NCBI GenBank assembly: GCA_020086605.1
Contig: JACBWW010000004.1
Location: 27,102,906 to 27,166,905 of the forward strand
Direction of reading: 5' to 3'
DNA length: 64,000 nt
Source: Lanius collurio
Lineage: Eukaryota > Chordata > Aves > Passeriformes > Laniidae
The notes beneath the pieces are model-generated. The model saw only the letters and a list, made by a program, of their open reading frames with translations, searched no databases and was not told the origin of the DNA. Each line of letters begins with the position of its first letter. Positions within the stretch are counted from its first letter, which is position 1. Positions 21,953 through 33,995 of the stretch are shown here, piece by piece. Made by a program: the position numbers and the translations under genes.

Positions 21953-24900
21953 CTGGCTTAAAGTGGGGCTGCACAGTCGAGGGATATTTAGGCTGTTTGT
22001 AAATGGTTTAAGATATTCCAAGACATAAAGAGGCAAGCTCACCACAAAATTAAGCAGTGGACAAGCTAATCCACCACCAGAGATTCAAAGTACACATTTT
22101 CAGCACTTGTCAGCAAACTGACCAATGCTTCTAGTTTGAGAGACTTTCAGGCATCTTTAAATTGTGCAATATAAAGTCAGTGCAGTGAAGCTAACTTGAA
22201 TAATTTTTAATTCCTTGAAAATGAAATCTGTGGTTTAAGACCAAAGCCAATGCCTACTGATTATTCCAGCTGTGAACTTTGATCAGAAAGACCAAGCTGT
22301 ACTGATGAGAGGATTGCTTTATCACCCTGCCCAGAAACTGTTGTATTCTATTTTGTGACCTCAGGTCTACTGATGCCACATTTCCCTGCTGAACAGCAAC
22401 TGAAACAAGAAACTTGCGTTGATTTACACAGGTCAGGTGGCCCCAAGACAAAGCAAGCTTCCACTTACTGAGCACATGCAGTGACACTGGCTGAATTTAT
22501 TCAGTATGTTCACTAGAGGTTCATGAAACTAGCCAGTAACATATAAAAAGTTATTTTATGCATCATATTCTACAGAGAAGCAGTTCAGGGGTTTCAAAAT
22601 GTTGGTTGTTAAACAGGATGGAATAGGCAGCAGAAGTCACACTTTGGGCATAATTTAGTATTGTATCCTGGGAACAACTGAACCACTTCAGTTTCCATTC
22701 CCACATCTTCTTTTCTCTTGTGGAGCCACTTTAACCTATTCTTTGCAAATGCCTCCCAGAAGGAACTGTTCTCACAGCCTCAAAAGACAGAGCTATTCTT
22801 GAAGGATGCCAAGCAGAAGTGTGTCTACACACACTGGCAGCACCTGACCCAGATGCCACTGCCAAGGCTTGAGTCAATGTTGTACCATTTCAAAAAGAAA
22901 CAGATCTTTAACCTGCCAGTGCTGCTGGAAATCAGCTTGTGTTTGTGAAAAAAGGTATTTTTTTCATTTGCTCCACAGAAACAACATGCCATAAACTTTT
23001 TAAGCTGAAGGAAAATGCTGAGGTATCCATACAGGACCAAAAATGACCATAAAAATTACAATATTCTTTGAAGTTAAACTGGCTTGTTCATGGACAAAAC
23101 AGAGAAGAGTGCTCACAGGAACCTCACCTGGGAACATTTTGCCATCTACTGGTTTTGATGATAAAAATGGGTCCAGACAAGAGACTAGAAGCTGATGAAG
23201 AGGGATTAGCAGTGCATGATCTTACTTATCCCATATTTAAAAGACACAGTTTGCTGGCATAAATACACAAGCAAGCATGGATGGCACTGGAGGCTGATTG
23301 AGAGGTTCCAGTGGGTCTCTCACATCAAACACATGCATGAAAACCTTCCAGCAGAGAGCAGTGTGTGCCCTGAAAGAGCACTGTGACAGCATTGGAGACA
23401 GCTACATGTGGGTACAGCTCCCATTCTGCTTCATAGATCAATAGGCTGAGTCCTGCAGAGGGAAAAAAATTAATCCCTGAGAAGAACTACAGGACTAAAC
23501 ATTTCCTGCTTTTCCCAAGAAGATGAACCTTCAGAATGACAATGTTATAATCTCTAGATAATTCAACACATTAAGATAACTTAAATAATTTTAACGCCTA
23601 GTTTATTGAAATTATTGAAAATGGGGATTACACTATATCTGCATTACATAAAGCAGTGTCATATTTGAGACATCCAGATTATCACCATCCACCATGCACA
23701 GTGCACTGCTATTCTGCCCTCAAAACACAGAAGCTTTTTGGTCATGCTGACTCTAATCCTTGGTCTAACATATTCTGTCTAGACTTGGCAATCTCAGAGT
23801 AGTAGTAAATCTACTTTTCAGTGCCCTTATCTGTTCCTCACCATTAATTTAGTGATAAATGAATTTTCAAATTTTTCATTAAAAAAGTAGTTTAAGAGAT
23901 TTCGACAAGGTGCTTTAGAAATTATAAAAAACAAATGAAGACAGTCCAAGGCCAGGTAATACCAGACAGGAAACCGATCAAGGGCCAAATGAGTGAACTT
24001 TAAAGGCTTTTCCATACAAGAAAATTACTGTTGTCTTGAAAGATTATGTCTTGGCTTGGAATAGTTATAATTGTATCTCCAAAAAAGTAGTAGCTGCATC
24101 TGTGACCTGAAAGCCTAGCTATTTTGGGAGAATAATAATTTTTTTAAGTTTTCAGTTCATTGTCAATAGCTCCCTGACCTTAATGCTGCTGCTGTTAAAC
24201 ACACGACTTGCAAACAAAACTCCTACTGACTGGCATTCTTGTAGACACTTTTACTGAAGCACGTCAGTATTGAAATCCACTTCTGAGGCTTGTGAGAGTT
24301 GCTAGTTATAATCTTCTTTTTTTGTGTAGCTCTCCAAAGTCAATGATACATCCAGTGATACAGCAGAGCAATCAGAGACTGCCTACTGTAATTACTGGGG
24401 AGACCTAGAAATAGAAGCAGAAAAAATGGGCAATTTCCAAAGACTAGAATCAAACAGATGGATTCCTATTCTCTGAGAAGAGAATTGCTAGTAGCAACAC
24501 GTGCTGTGAGTCATCAGTAGAAGAGAGAAAACTGCCTTCTGCCATGTCTTCTAAAGTCATTATTCGTCAACATATTTGTTTTTAAGTATCTAAAATTAGC
24601 ATCCATCTTATTTAACATAGACAGCCCTTTTGGAAACAAGGAAAGGATATTATTAATGGTGTGCTTGCTGCAGAATTTATTTCATTGTCACAACCAGTGA
24701 GAGCCTAGTGAAAGGGCTGTTTGTATTGGATCTAGCTTTTAATCTCTGCAGAAGTCTGTAAAAGCAAAGTCCTTGAACCACCATGAACTCTTGGCAGTTA
24801 TATGCTCCTTTGAAACTGCTCATTATGACGAACTTAGCTTCATGATTCAGTCAGTTAATATTTGCATAAAAATGAAAAATGAATCTATATCTGAACACAG

Positions 24901-27900
24901 TGAGAGCCTTTCTGAGAAACTGAGAGGGTGAATATACAGGGAGAAAAAAACTTGAGGCTGAGTTTTCTGCTTTGAATTGGTGTAATGGAAAATGTTATTC
25001 CCCAGTCACCTTCTCAACTCCTATTTATTACACAATATCCTCTTGCTTTCCAGTTCAGCTCATGCAGGCTTTCATGTTTCTGCTGAACAATTTCTATGAT
25101 ACTGTAGGCCAAAATATTAGATCTCCTTTTTTTTTTTATTATCTAGCCAAGTTCAGGCCAGACACTCAGCTGGATAAACCACAAATTCTCAGAAGAGTCA
25201 GTATCACAGAAATTGCACTTCCCATCTGCCTAGTGATTAGAAAACTGACACATCTTTAGCCATGTTCATATTATTTTTTTCTTATTTTCTAACAACGAAA
25301 CACCAGAAATCCATATTCCCAGGTTTTGTTCTTGAACATTAGCATTCTCATAAACCCTGAGTTTCTGATGTTAGTGACATAACCTTTTCTCAAGCTACAT
25401 TACTCCTGGATTAAACTGAATCACTTTTTTCAGGGCAGTTGAAGGCACTCAGTAATTCTGAGGACTATTCCGTAGGAGTCACAGGATGAAGGGCTCCATG
25501 ATCTGGCTGAACCCTACAGACGGCTCTGTATTACTTAAACATTTCAGATTATGAGCTGATAGATACATTCCTTTTCTGAAATTTTGAAAAGACCTAAAAG
25601 TTTTGATTGGAAGGCTTAGCCAAACTGATTTTTATTTCTTAATCCAATTTTTTTCATAATAAATTTTAAATCTCATTAAAGAGAGAAAAGGTGGAGTTTC
25701 TTGGGTGAGTGGAGATTAAAGAGAAATTAAAAGAAGCTGACATTTTCCCTGAAGGAAGGTTCCTTAAAGGTTATCATACTTACTTTAAAGTCTGAGATAC
25801 CAGCACTGGCATTAATCAGAAATTATTCATGACACTAACATACTTAGGAGCCTCATTCCTAAAGAGACTCAAAGAGAGCCATAGATTGAATTTGTGACTT
25901 CTGGGGGGGGTGTGTGGGTGTGAGAATGGGAAAACATACAATATTCAATAAGTTTGTTATTAAAATAAAACTGGGAAGGATCAATTAATATATTGATTTT
26001 GGACGGTAGACAGTAACAGTAAACAACATTACTTGTTTCTCTTCTTTCTGATGTTAGCCTGGTGATTTTGAAAAGGCTGAGATGGTCTAATTTTCCTCAG
26101 GGAAGAGGAGGGTCATCCAGATCCTTCTCCAGGATCTGGATGATGTTACCATATTACTGAAAAACATACAGGCATGCCTGCTATGCTATAGTCAACATTC
26201 AAAAACCCTCCCAATGACCTATGAAAGCTGACGTAAAAATTTCTGACCAGAATAGAATTAAAATGTCTTGAATTTTATTAAAAGCATTGAATCTAAACAT
26301 CAGTAATTGCACAGGTGTTCTCCAGTCACTCCAGGAAGGGGGACAGCAGGGCACAAATAGACCAAAGAATTGATAGTGAATTACTGGCTACTAAGAAGTC
26401 AATGGGAAAATGCTATTGAACTTCAGTAGGAGCAGAATTTCTTCCAGAAGTTATGAGGGTTCATTAGGTGAACAGCCTTATTATTGTATTTCTTTGGAGA
26501 GTAATCTGCACTTTTTGTTCTAGTGTGTGTAGAACTCAGAGGCAGTTTTCCTGCTGACTCAGACTGTCGGATGTTGGGGTTGTCTAAGGTAAAATCACTT
26601 CTAATTCCAGGTAATGTAATTTCTCTTTGCAGCTCAGGTTGCTGTCAAAGACATACAGCAATCTTTCTTTTATGAAAATGTTTTTCATGCTTGAGAGTGC
26701 CCCACCAAGAAGAATTAAAGGGGCTCAGCTAAAAATGGTTGGATTTTATTCTTTGTTTCTGCATTAGCTGGCACAATGGGGTCAAGAAGTAGCACAATCC
26801 AAGTCAGAAAATCCAATGAGAAGACAGCAGTGCAGTTGGCAAAGTGTTTGCTGCTTTTGTAGGCAAAGAAATGTAATAACACCCTCCACAATTTGCAGTC
26901 TCCATCTCACCTAAATGAAACACCTTCGGTATGGATGGACAATTTTCCTTTTAGGAAAAACACTTCATGATGACTTTGTTGACAGCTACAGTAAACATAG
27001 ATAATTGGCTCTATAAACACTGGCCTCTGTCAAGGTAAAGATTTCCTCTGCTGCAGGATTCCTAAGAGCCAAGATATAATTTGAAGGGACAGGCCTGGTC
27101 TTGCATTCTGAAGCTTGTTTCTTTGCTGTTCTCAAAAGGAACTGCATCTTCCCTTATCTAACAGACATATTTACAAAAAGGAAACCTCCCAGTTTCAAGA
27201 TGTACATGCCCCGTCAGCCACAGTGAGATGATAGGTGCTGCACTCAAGTAGCAGAGAGAAAGAATTCAGTTTAGCTGGTTTGCTGTCCATCCACTGTATT
27301 CTGCACCAAATCAGAGCCACAAAGGTTATGCTATCTAAGACTTTTCAATGAAAACATTTTCCATGGAAACAAAGGCTTTACTTCTGCCAACTTTAGGTAG
27401 AATAGAAAAAAAAGTTTTGAAAACAGACCTGTTACTTTGTCTGTTTTCCTACTCTTTAGAAGACACTTCTAGTAGTTCTAGGACTTATGAGTAAAAGTTC
27501 ACTTTTAAATGAGGGAGGAAGAAAAAAGATGCTTGTGACCTGTATTTTTTTCCATAAAGATAAGCAGTATGCATGGTGAATTACTGCTTAATGAAATCTG
27601 GTGCACCATCCTTATATAAGCTTTGATTGATAGTTTGGCAGAAAAGAAAAACTTCTTAAAAGTTAAAAAAGAGAAGAAGAAAGATCTTTTCAGTTTAGAA
27701 TTGAAACCATGACAATATTCCATTTCTGTGTGACTAGCACAAGTTCTGCAGTACCATATTGTATACAGGTTTTCTCCTTTTAGTTTTGCCACATTTGAAA
27801 AGAACTAGAATAGATTTTTACTGCCCATATATTTTACAGTTGATATTAAACAGATCTTCAAATTTCACCTGCAAATTATTCTAAAGCATTCAGTTGTCTG

Positions 27901-29681
27901 TGAAAACTCTAAGTCCATGGAAGCAGACAGGTTTTTTAGGAAACTTCTATATAAATTAGCTCTTTCATTACCTCAGTGTGCCTAAAGCCTAGCAGGAAGA
28001 CGGAAGTACAGCAAATAACTCTGTTCTGATCAAAGAACTGGTCAATTAATATTAAACAATGTTGACACTGTGATTCTTGTCAGCAAGGATGCTGTTTCAG
28101 GCAACAGAAGACACTCCTTTTCATTGTTATTGTAGGGGACAGGTTTGAGGGCAGGATGTGCCTAACAGTTTGTGATGCTCTGAAAGGAATAGACTTGATA
28201 GAAAGACTCAAGGGTCTGCCCGCAGAACCCACCTGTATTCCATCAGCATCTCATCTGCATTGCTCATCAAGTGTGGAAATTTTACATACATGTCTAAAAT
28301 GTATCTACAGAAGAACACCAAGGGCCTTTACTGAACTGACTAATATCAGTGCTATGGCATAGCCACTGCTTTTGGAAGCCTTCTTTTTCTTCTTTAATTT
28401 TATTTGCTTTAAATTACCGGAAAAGAAATTGACTGAGCAGGCAGGCGGACACAACACGGAGTACTCTGTCCCCCTGTCCTTAACATAAACACAGAGTTAT
28501 ATCTTTCAGATTATGCAGGGAATCTGAGGGAGAGCTAGCTCTCTTCATGTCTGATGAATGAAACTTTCCTTAAGGCTGATAAAAATGTTGAACCCACACG
28601 AAAGAAGAAAAAGCCCTTAACCTGAATACAAACACTTCTGTCTTTCACCATTAGCAGACCTATGAGAATACTGGCCTATGAGCTCATGAAAGGAGAGCTC
28701 TGGAAACAGGAGGTCAACTCAGTCTTTGTTGTGTCCTGCCTCTGAGCTCTTCTGTTGTAGTTAACTATTACCCCTTGATGATTTCCTGACCTGCCCTAAC
28801 CTGACTCGCTCACTCTCCCTGCTCTTAGAAGCTGATAGAGAAGGTCTCCTACTGGAGAGAGGAGACCTCCTCCTCACTTCTTTGCCTAACTGAATTTTCT
28901 TACAAACTTCCTCGATTTCTCCTACTACTCCCAGGGTTTAATGAAGCCATGAATCCTTGGCTGAGCAACCACTAACTTGACCCAAATCAGTTAATATGTT
29001 GACTTGGCAAATTAATGATAAGTGTAATATTCACAATCTCTTTACCTGTTTTTTTATTCAAAAGGCTGTCAAGTGGCTGTGATTGGGTAATGGCAGAGAC
29101 GTTGATTTCTTTATCACCTATGCAATTGTCTTAACCTTTGTTTTAGTTAAGTAAAACTAGGATTATTACATTTTTATGAGTTGTCTTCAAAATGCTCTCA
29201 GCCAATGGAAGATAATTTCAGCCATTCAATGGCAATTTGTTGTCTATTGTAAAAACCTTATGTCACAAAGTCTCATTTCTAGATAAAAAAATGTCTCACA
29301 CAACTCACCACAGGCTTGCTAAAAGTGTAGTGTATACTGTGTGTTCTCTAGGTGGGTTTAGTTTATCGAGAAAGTACATGAGCATTATGATTAAGTCTTA
29401 GTTTGATATCATCTGTACCCTGAGCAAAACAGAACTGATTTCTGGCTACTGCTGCAATGTCTTTGCTCTATGTTCATTGACTCAATAGATCATTATATAG
29501 CTTTCTCCTCAATGTCCCTTGACTTAGATCCTTAATATGAAACAGTCATCAACTTTGTCAACTTTACTTTTTCCAGAACCTCATCCTGGAGAACAAGATA
29601 ATGGTTATATTGATAGGAGGAGAAAAAGAATTAGGGAGTTTCTGTATGCAAGATAAAAGATACCTGTCTCTCATTTTCTAA
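21953..29681. other. AT-rich unique DNA, no gene seen
   Basis: About 7.7 kb with no recognisable gene and no CR1. It contains the hairpin at 26113-26143, a G-rich patch near 25904-25922 and a stretch at 28985-29258 with a conserved-element look. The first one or two hundred bases may be decayed retroviral interior following the LTR, but no protein similarity can be read. The longest open frames (95 codons at 24972-25259 plus and 27792-27505 minus) are unremarkable. Confidence 0.5.
26113..26143. repeat. Perfect 13-bp stem-loop
   Basis: The arms TCATCCAGATCCT (26113-26125) and AGGATCTGGATGA (26131-26143) are exact reverse complements around a 5-base loop, TCTCC. The stem is not AT-rich, so chance occurrence is less likely than for typical AT palindromes here. 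The stem is too short for a standard microRNA precursor. Confidence 0.9.
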
Positions 29682-29736
29682 AATTGTCTCATTAATATAA
29701 ATTTAATTAAACTAAGTTTGTATTAATGAGACAATT
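29682..29736. repeat. 16-bp inverted repeat abutting assembly gap
   Basis: The arms AATTGTCTCATTAATA (29682-29697) and TATTAATGAGACAATT (29721-29736) are exact reverse complements separated by 23 AT-rich bases. The right arm ends at the last base before the Ns. The base before the left arm is A, so the repeat might extend into the gap. Confidence 0.92.
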
Positions 29737-30093
29737 NNNNNNNNNNNNNNNNNNNNNNNNNNNNNNNNNNNNNNNNNNNNNNNNNNNNNNNNNNNNNNNN
29801 NNNNNNNNNNNNNNNNNNNNNNNNNNNNNNNNNNNNNNNNNNNNNNNNNNNNNNNNNNNNNNNNNNNNNNNNNNNNNNNNNNNNNNNNNNNNNNNNNNNN
29901 NNNNNNNNNNNNNNNNNNNNNNNNNNNNNNNNNNNNNNNNNNNNNNNNNNNNNNNNNNNNNNNNNNNNNNNNNNNNNNNNNNNNNNNNNNNNNNNNNNNN
30001 NNNNNNNNNNNNNNNNNNNNNNNNNNNNNNNNNNNNNNNNNNNNNNNNNNNNNNNNNNNNNNNNNNNNNNNNNNNNNNNNNNNNNNNNNNNNN
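29737..30093. other. Assembly gap (N), 357 bases
   Basis: Unresolved sequence. The left flank is a perfect hairpin arm, and the right flank begins ATGAGACA, seven bases of which repeat part of that arm (ATGAGAC). This suggests a structure-prone or repeated segment inside. The true length is unknown. Confidence 1.
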
Positions 30094-30354
30094 ATGAGAC
30101 ATAAATGTATATTAAAAGCAGCTTCTCGGTCATCAGAATAGTTCTCTGTCTGCATTCAGCATCTGAGCTGCTTCATTCCCAGACAAAAATGGTATCTGAC
30201 TAAACTTAGTTTCAATTAGCACTGCAGTGTTAATACAGAGATGAGAGCTCCTTTCTTGTTGCATTGTTTTTGGTATATGTAAGGTGGTGATTTAGCAGGG
30301 CTTCATAGACAATCTCCCATAGCTCCCTTTTAGAGCATAGATTGGATGAGTAAA

Positions 30355-30945
30355 CTACCACCAGACATCATGGATGGCAATCTGAACAGGAGCCAGCAGC
30401 AGATCAACACCTTCCTGCACTTATCAGCAAGAAGGTGCAACATTCAGGAAAAGTGATTATTCCCCTCTATTTGACATGTGTGAAATTATGTTTGGAGTGC
30501 TGTGTTCAGCTGTGATCTTCCTTGTACATGTTAGACTAAGTCCAGTGGAAGACCACCAAGGTTATCAGGAGATCTGGGAAGTATGGAAAGAATCAGAGAA
30601 AACTTACTCAGCCTGGAGATCTTAGGGGAAATCTAATTGCATTCCAATTGCAGGGGAATAGAACGGTTATAGAGAAGATGGAGCCAAATTTTTCTCAGAG
30701 GTGTATACAGTGGAAAAATGAGATGCAATGAACACAAATTGCAGCACAGGAAATTCTCCATACAATCAAGGAAAAAAAAAAGTCTTCTCAGTGAAGATGA
30801 TAAACCCCTGAAGCAGGTTGCTCAGATAGGTGTTGAGATCTCCACCCTTGGACTCCTTCAAAGTTCAACTGACTATGACACTGGACAATCTGCCCTAACA
30901 AGTTTTGAGTTGCTTTAAGAAGCAATCTCCAAGAGAGATTCCAAT
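30355..30945 (+). mobile_element. Old CR1 LINE, C-terminal coding part to near the 3' end
   Basis: The plus strand carries CR1 blocks in the correct order. AACAGGAGCCAGCAGCAG and AAGTGATTATTCCCCTCTAT come first, then GTGCTGTGTTCAGCTGTG, ACTCAGCCTGGAGATCT, ATGGAGCCAAATTTTTCTCA, and AATTGCAGCACAGGAAATTC. GAAGCAGGTTGCTCAGATAG follows, then a region matching the last coding codons. The frame is broken repeatedly. No CCCTTCCAAC tail is clear, although AGATTCCAATGTAAATTACT near 30938 may be its remnant. This is one of the more diverged copies in the window. Confidence 0.8.
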
Positions 30946-33529
30946 GTAAATTACTAAATGATTCAACAAGTTAAGATATATTCTTCTCTTCAGTATCTCC
31001 TATTGACTATTATAAACTTCTTCTACTTAAGCTGCTGACTCTTGTGGCTTCCATTTGGAGGAAGTGATACAGATCTTACAGATCAATGTAGACATCTATG
31101 TTTTATAATATTGGGCATCTTGAAAAATAGACCTTTAAATTTCATAATATTCAAGGTTTATGAGAAACTATAAAAAATGTAAAATAACCCCTGGTATCGT
31201 AAACCAAAGTAATTAAAATAATTATACTGTGTTGTAGCCTAAGTACACGGATTCACAACACAAGGGTTGTAGAATCACAACCTGTACTATAATTTAATTA
31301 TCAGCACCAATGCTGAGACTAATTTGTATGTTTCTGGCCATATACTCAATGGTAACCAGAACAGGGATATAAAGCATCCACAGTGGTGGAAATGGGAAGA
31401 AAGAGAACACCTTTTAGTTTAAAAACACAACTCGAGGGTGTTTTCTGTTAATTAAGAAATTGTTGTGGTTTTATCTGTGGTTTATCTTTTATTTTCTTGG
31501 TTACAAAATTTATTTGCTACAAAGTCTTGGCAACTAAAACCAAGCCTGCAGTTATCTTTAAAATGTTAAATATAACATATGAAGGCAGATTCTGGAAGTT
31601 TTAGTTATCCTGAATAAAGTTGAGATAGAGCAATTAGAATCAAAAGAGTGCCTTGACGAGGAAGGTACAGCTCAGTTTGAGCCAGAGGTGCAAAATGAGG
31701 CTCAAAAAGACCTATTAAGTGAAAGAAATAAAATCTAGGCTAATCAGCTTTACACTATATAGCAGCTCATATTTGGGGGAACATAAGCAGTTTGTTTGTG
31801 TTTTGATTCAAGACTGCTACCTTTCACCAAAATAGCAATGTTTTAAAAGTCAGTTTCCCTTCCCAACCTTTTCTGCCTTTTTTGATTACAGAGAGCACCT
31901 AAAGAAAAACATTACCTATAAAGATGTTACAAAATCAAAAAGAAAACAGTCTTGGATTTTTTTTTTTCATTTTGTGCTTTTTTCTGACTAAATTGACAAA
32001 ATATATGTATTTAGACTTAACAAACAAACCAGAACACTATAGCAAGTTAATTTTAAAAATAGGGAGAGGTTTTGCCAGCACATATTACACACTAAACTGA
32101 GTAAACTTCTGGCTGAGTGCCATTCAGACATGTAAAGGCAATGAGACTGAAATAAATAACCTTAATAATTTTATCAGGCATTTTATGTTGCAGCATGTTT
32201 GAAAATACTGAAGGAAAGTAGATTAATGGCTCTTTTTATCTAGCTGCTTTTAAAATAATTGCCATGTCAACAAAGTTAAATGAAGATTCCATCTTAGAAA
32301 TCTGTGTTAACCCAACCAGTTATCCTCTGTCATTCTTAACAAGCTCAACAGTGAGTCACAGCTATTTTTCCTCCTTAGAATTAGAAGTGACATCCATGTA
32401 CAGCACTTATACAGAACTGGAGATCTCAGGGCTTTTAAGGTTTTTAAATCTTGGTTAGATTTCTCTGTGGTGCTCAGACCAATATGGATGCATCATTTGA
32501 ATCTATGCTAAGCAAATTTTAAAAGAATATTGGACTGATTCTGGCAATCAAATGTGGAGGTGATTATGAATCAAATGTGCCTCTACTCATACAACTGGTC
32601 CATCACATATTAATACCACAAGACCAGAGATTTTGTCACAAGAATATTGAACACCAGATGATGTTTAAACTCCTGCATCTGCATTGCTTTGTAAACTGTG
32701 CCAAGGGGTGGACCAAAGACTGCAATAAATGTCTGTGTATGATGCTTACCTTAATCAAGGTAGAGCAGGCTTATATTCCAGAGAGAATGTAGGAAAGCCA
32801 CAAACTAAATTACAGCCCTGCCAAATCAGGACTTTAAGAGCTACCCCATCAGCTTTTGCAATGATAAGCTCAAGCAGAAGTGCTAAGGATGATTATGCCC
32901 CACAAAATACTTGAAGTCCATTCTAAACTCAGACATTACCTAAATTTTAGACAATCTGAGCTGAAGATAAATGCAGACTCTTGTCCCAGATACCAATAGG
33001 AATATCAAGCATCCTAAAATTCATACTTCAGCTATGGTGTAGACACAACTTCTGAAGATTTAATATGGCCCAAAAAAGAGAGAAAACCATTTGTCCAAAA
33101 TGTATCAAAACACCACAGAAAAAAATAAAGACAACTTGGCCCTTCATTTTTCATGCTTTCTGCTCTCTTCCTTCTTGTGCACATGGGTTTTTTTAATGCT
33201 TTCCCTTCAGTTGATAACATAATTTTGTTTAAGCTCATACAGCTATTTATTCTGCATAGTAAATCAGAAGTAACTAAATGGACTCATTCTACTCTCATTT
33301 AGTTTGACTTCACATTAATGACTCAGTAAGCACAGAGCAAAGAAGGCTAAGTGAAGATGATACCTAGACATTTGCTATTGCTTTAAATTGCACAATGGAT
33401 TTGCATTTGCACCCAAACAATATAAACTTCCATTTTCTTTTGGTAGCTTGCTACATCCACTTTCACAGATGCAAATGACTCTATTAGATGACAGCATCAG
33501 GGACTCAGTCAGGCTAGGAACCAGAGAGC
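30946..33529. other. AT-rich unique DNA, no gene seen
   Basis: I see no gene, RNA or recognisable repeat. The stretch 33290-33480 contains an octamer-type ATTTGCAT and looks less AT-degenerate than its surroundings, but this is weak. Confidence 0.5.
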
Positions 33530-33995
33530 GTTCTCTTGGGCAGTCTCCTGCTCAAAGCAGGTGAACATTGGATTCAAATCAGGTTGTTCAGTTCCTCAGT
33601 CTCTCTAGTTTACCATTTCCAGTAAAAGTTATCCCAATGGAGATTATATTTCCTTATATCTAATTGGACTTTCCCTATTTCAATTCGTCACCATTGTTTC
33701 TTGTTCTCCCCCTGTGCAGCTGGGCCTTGCTCTGTCTTCACAGTAACATCCTTGTAGGTCAGAAGGCAGCTGTGCAGGCTGAACCAGCCCAGATCCCTCA
33801 GCCTTGGTGGCTCTCTGCTGAACTCACTGCCATTTACCAAAGTCTTGCTTGCACTGGAGGCCCATAATGGGATGCACTGTTCCAGATATGAGCTAATGAG
33901 TGTTGACTAGAGCAGTATAATCCATTCCTGTGGCTCACTCCTATTTGTAAAGGCCAGCACATGGTTAGTTTTTGGCTGAAAAATGGAACAAGCCT
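33530..33995 (-). mobile_element. Old CR1 LINE fragment, 3' coding part
   Basis: The plus strand reads as the complement of CR1. In order it has AGTCTCCTGCTCAAAGCAGG, AATCAGGTTGTTCAG, ATATCTAATTGGACTTTCCC, CACCATTGTTTCTTGTTC, GGCTGAACCAGCCCAG, GCTCTCTGCTGAACTCACTG and ATGAGTGTTGACTAGAGCAG. This is the 3' UTR start through the C-terminal coding part, on the minus strand. The short open frame on the opposite strand (33664-33867) is therefore an antisense shadow, not a gene. The terminal repeats are not recognisable. Confidence 0.82.

Noticed and set aside
29707..30155. Several open frames of 123-147 codons
   Set aside because: They consist almost entirely of unknown residues across the N gap. 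The same holds for the frames at 62524-63166.
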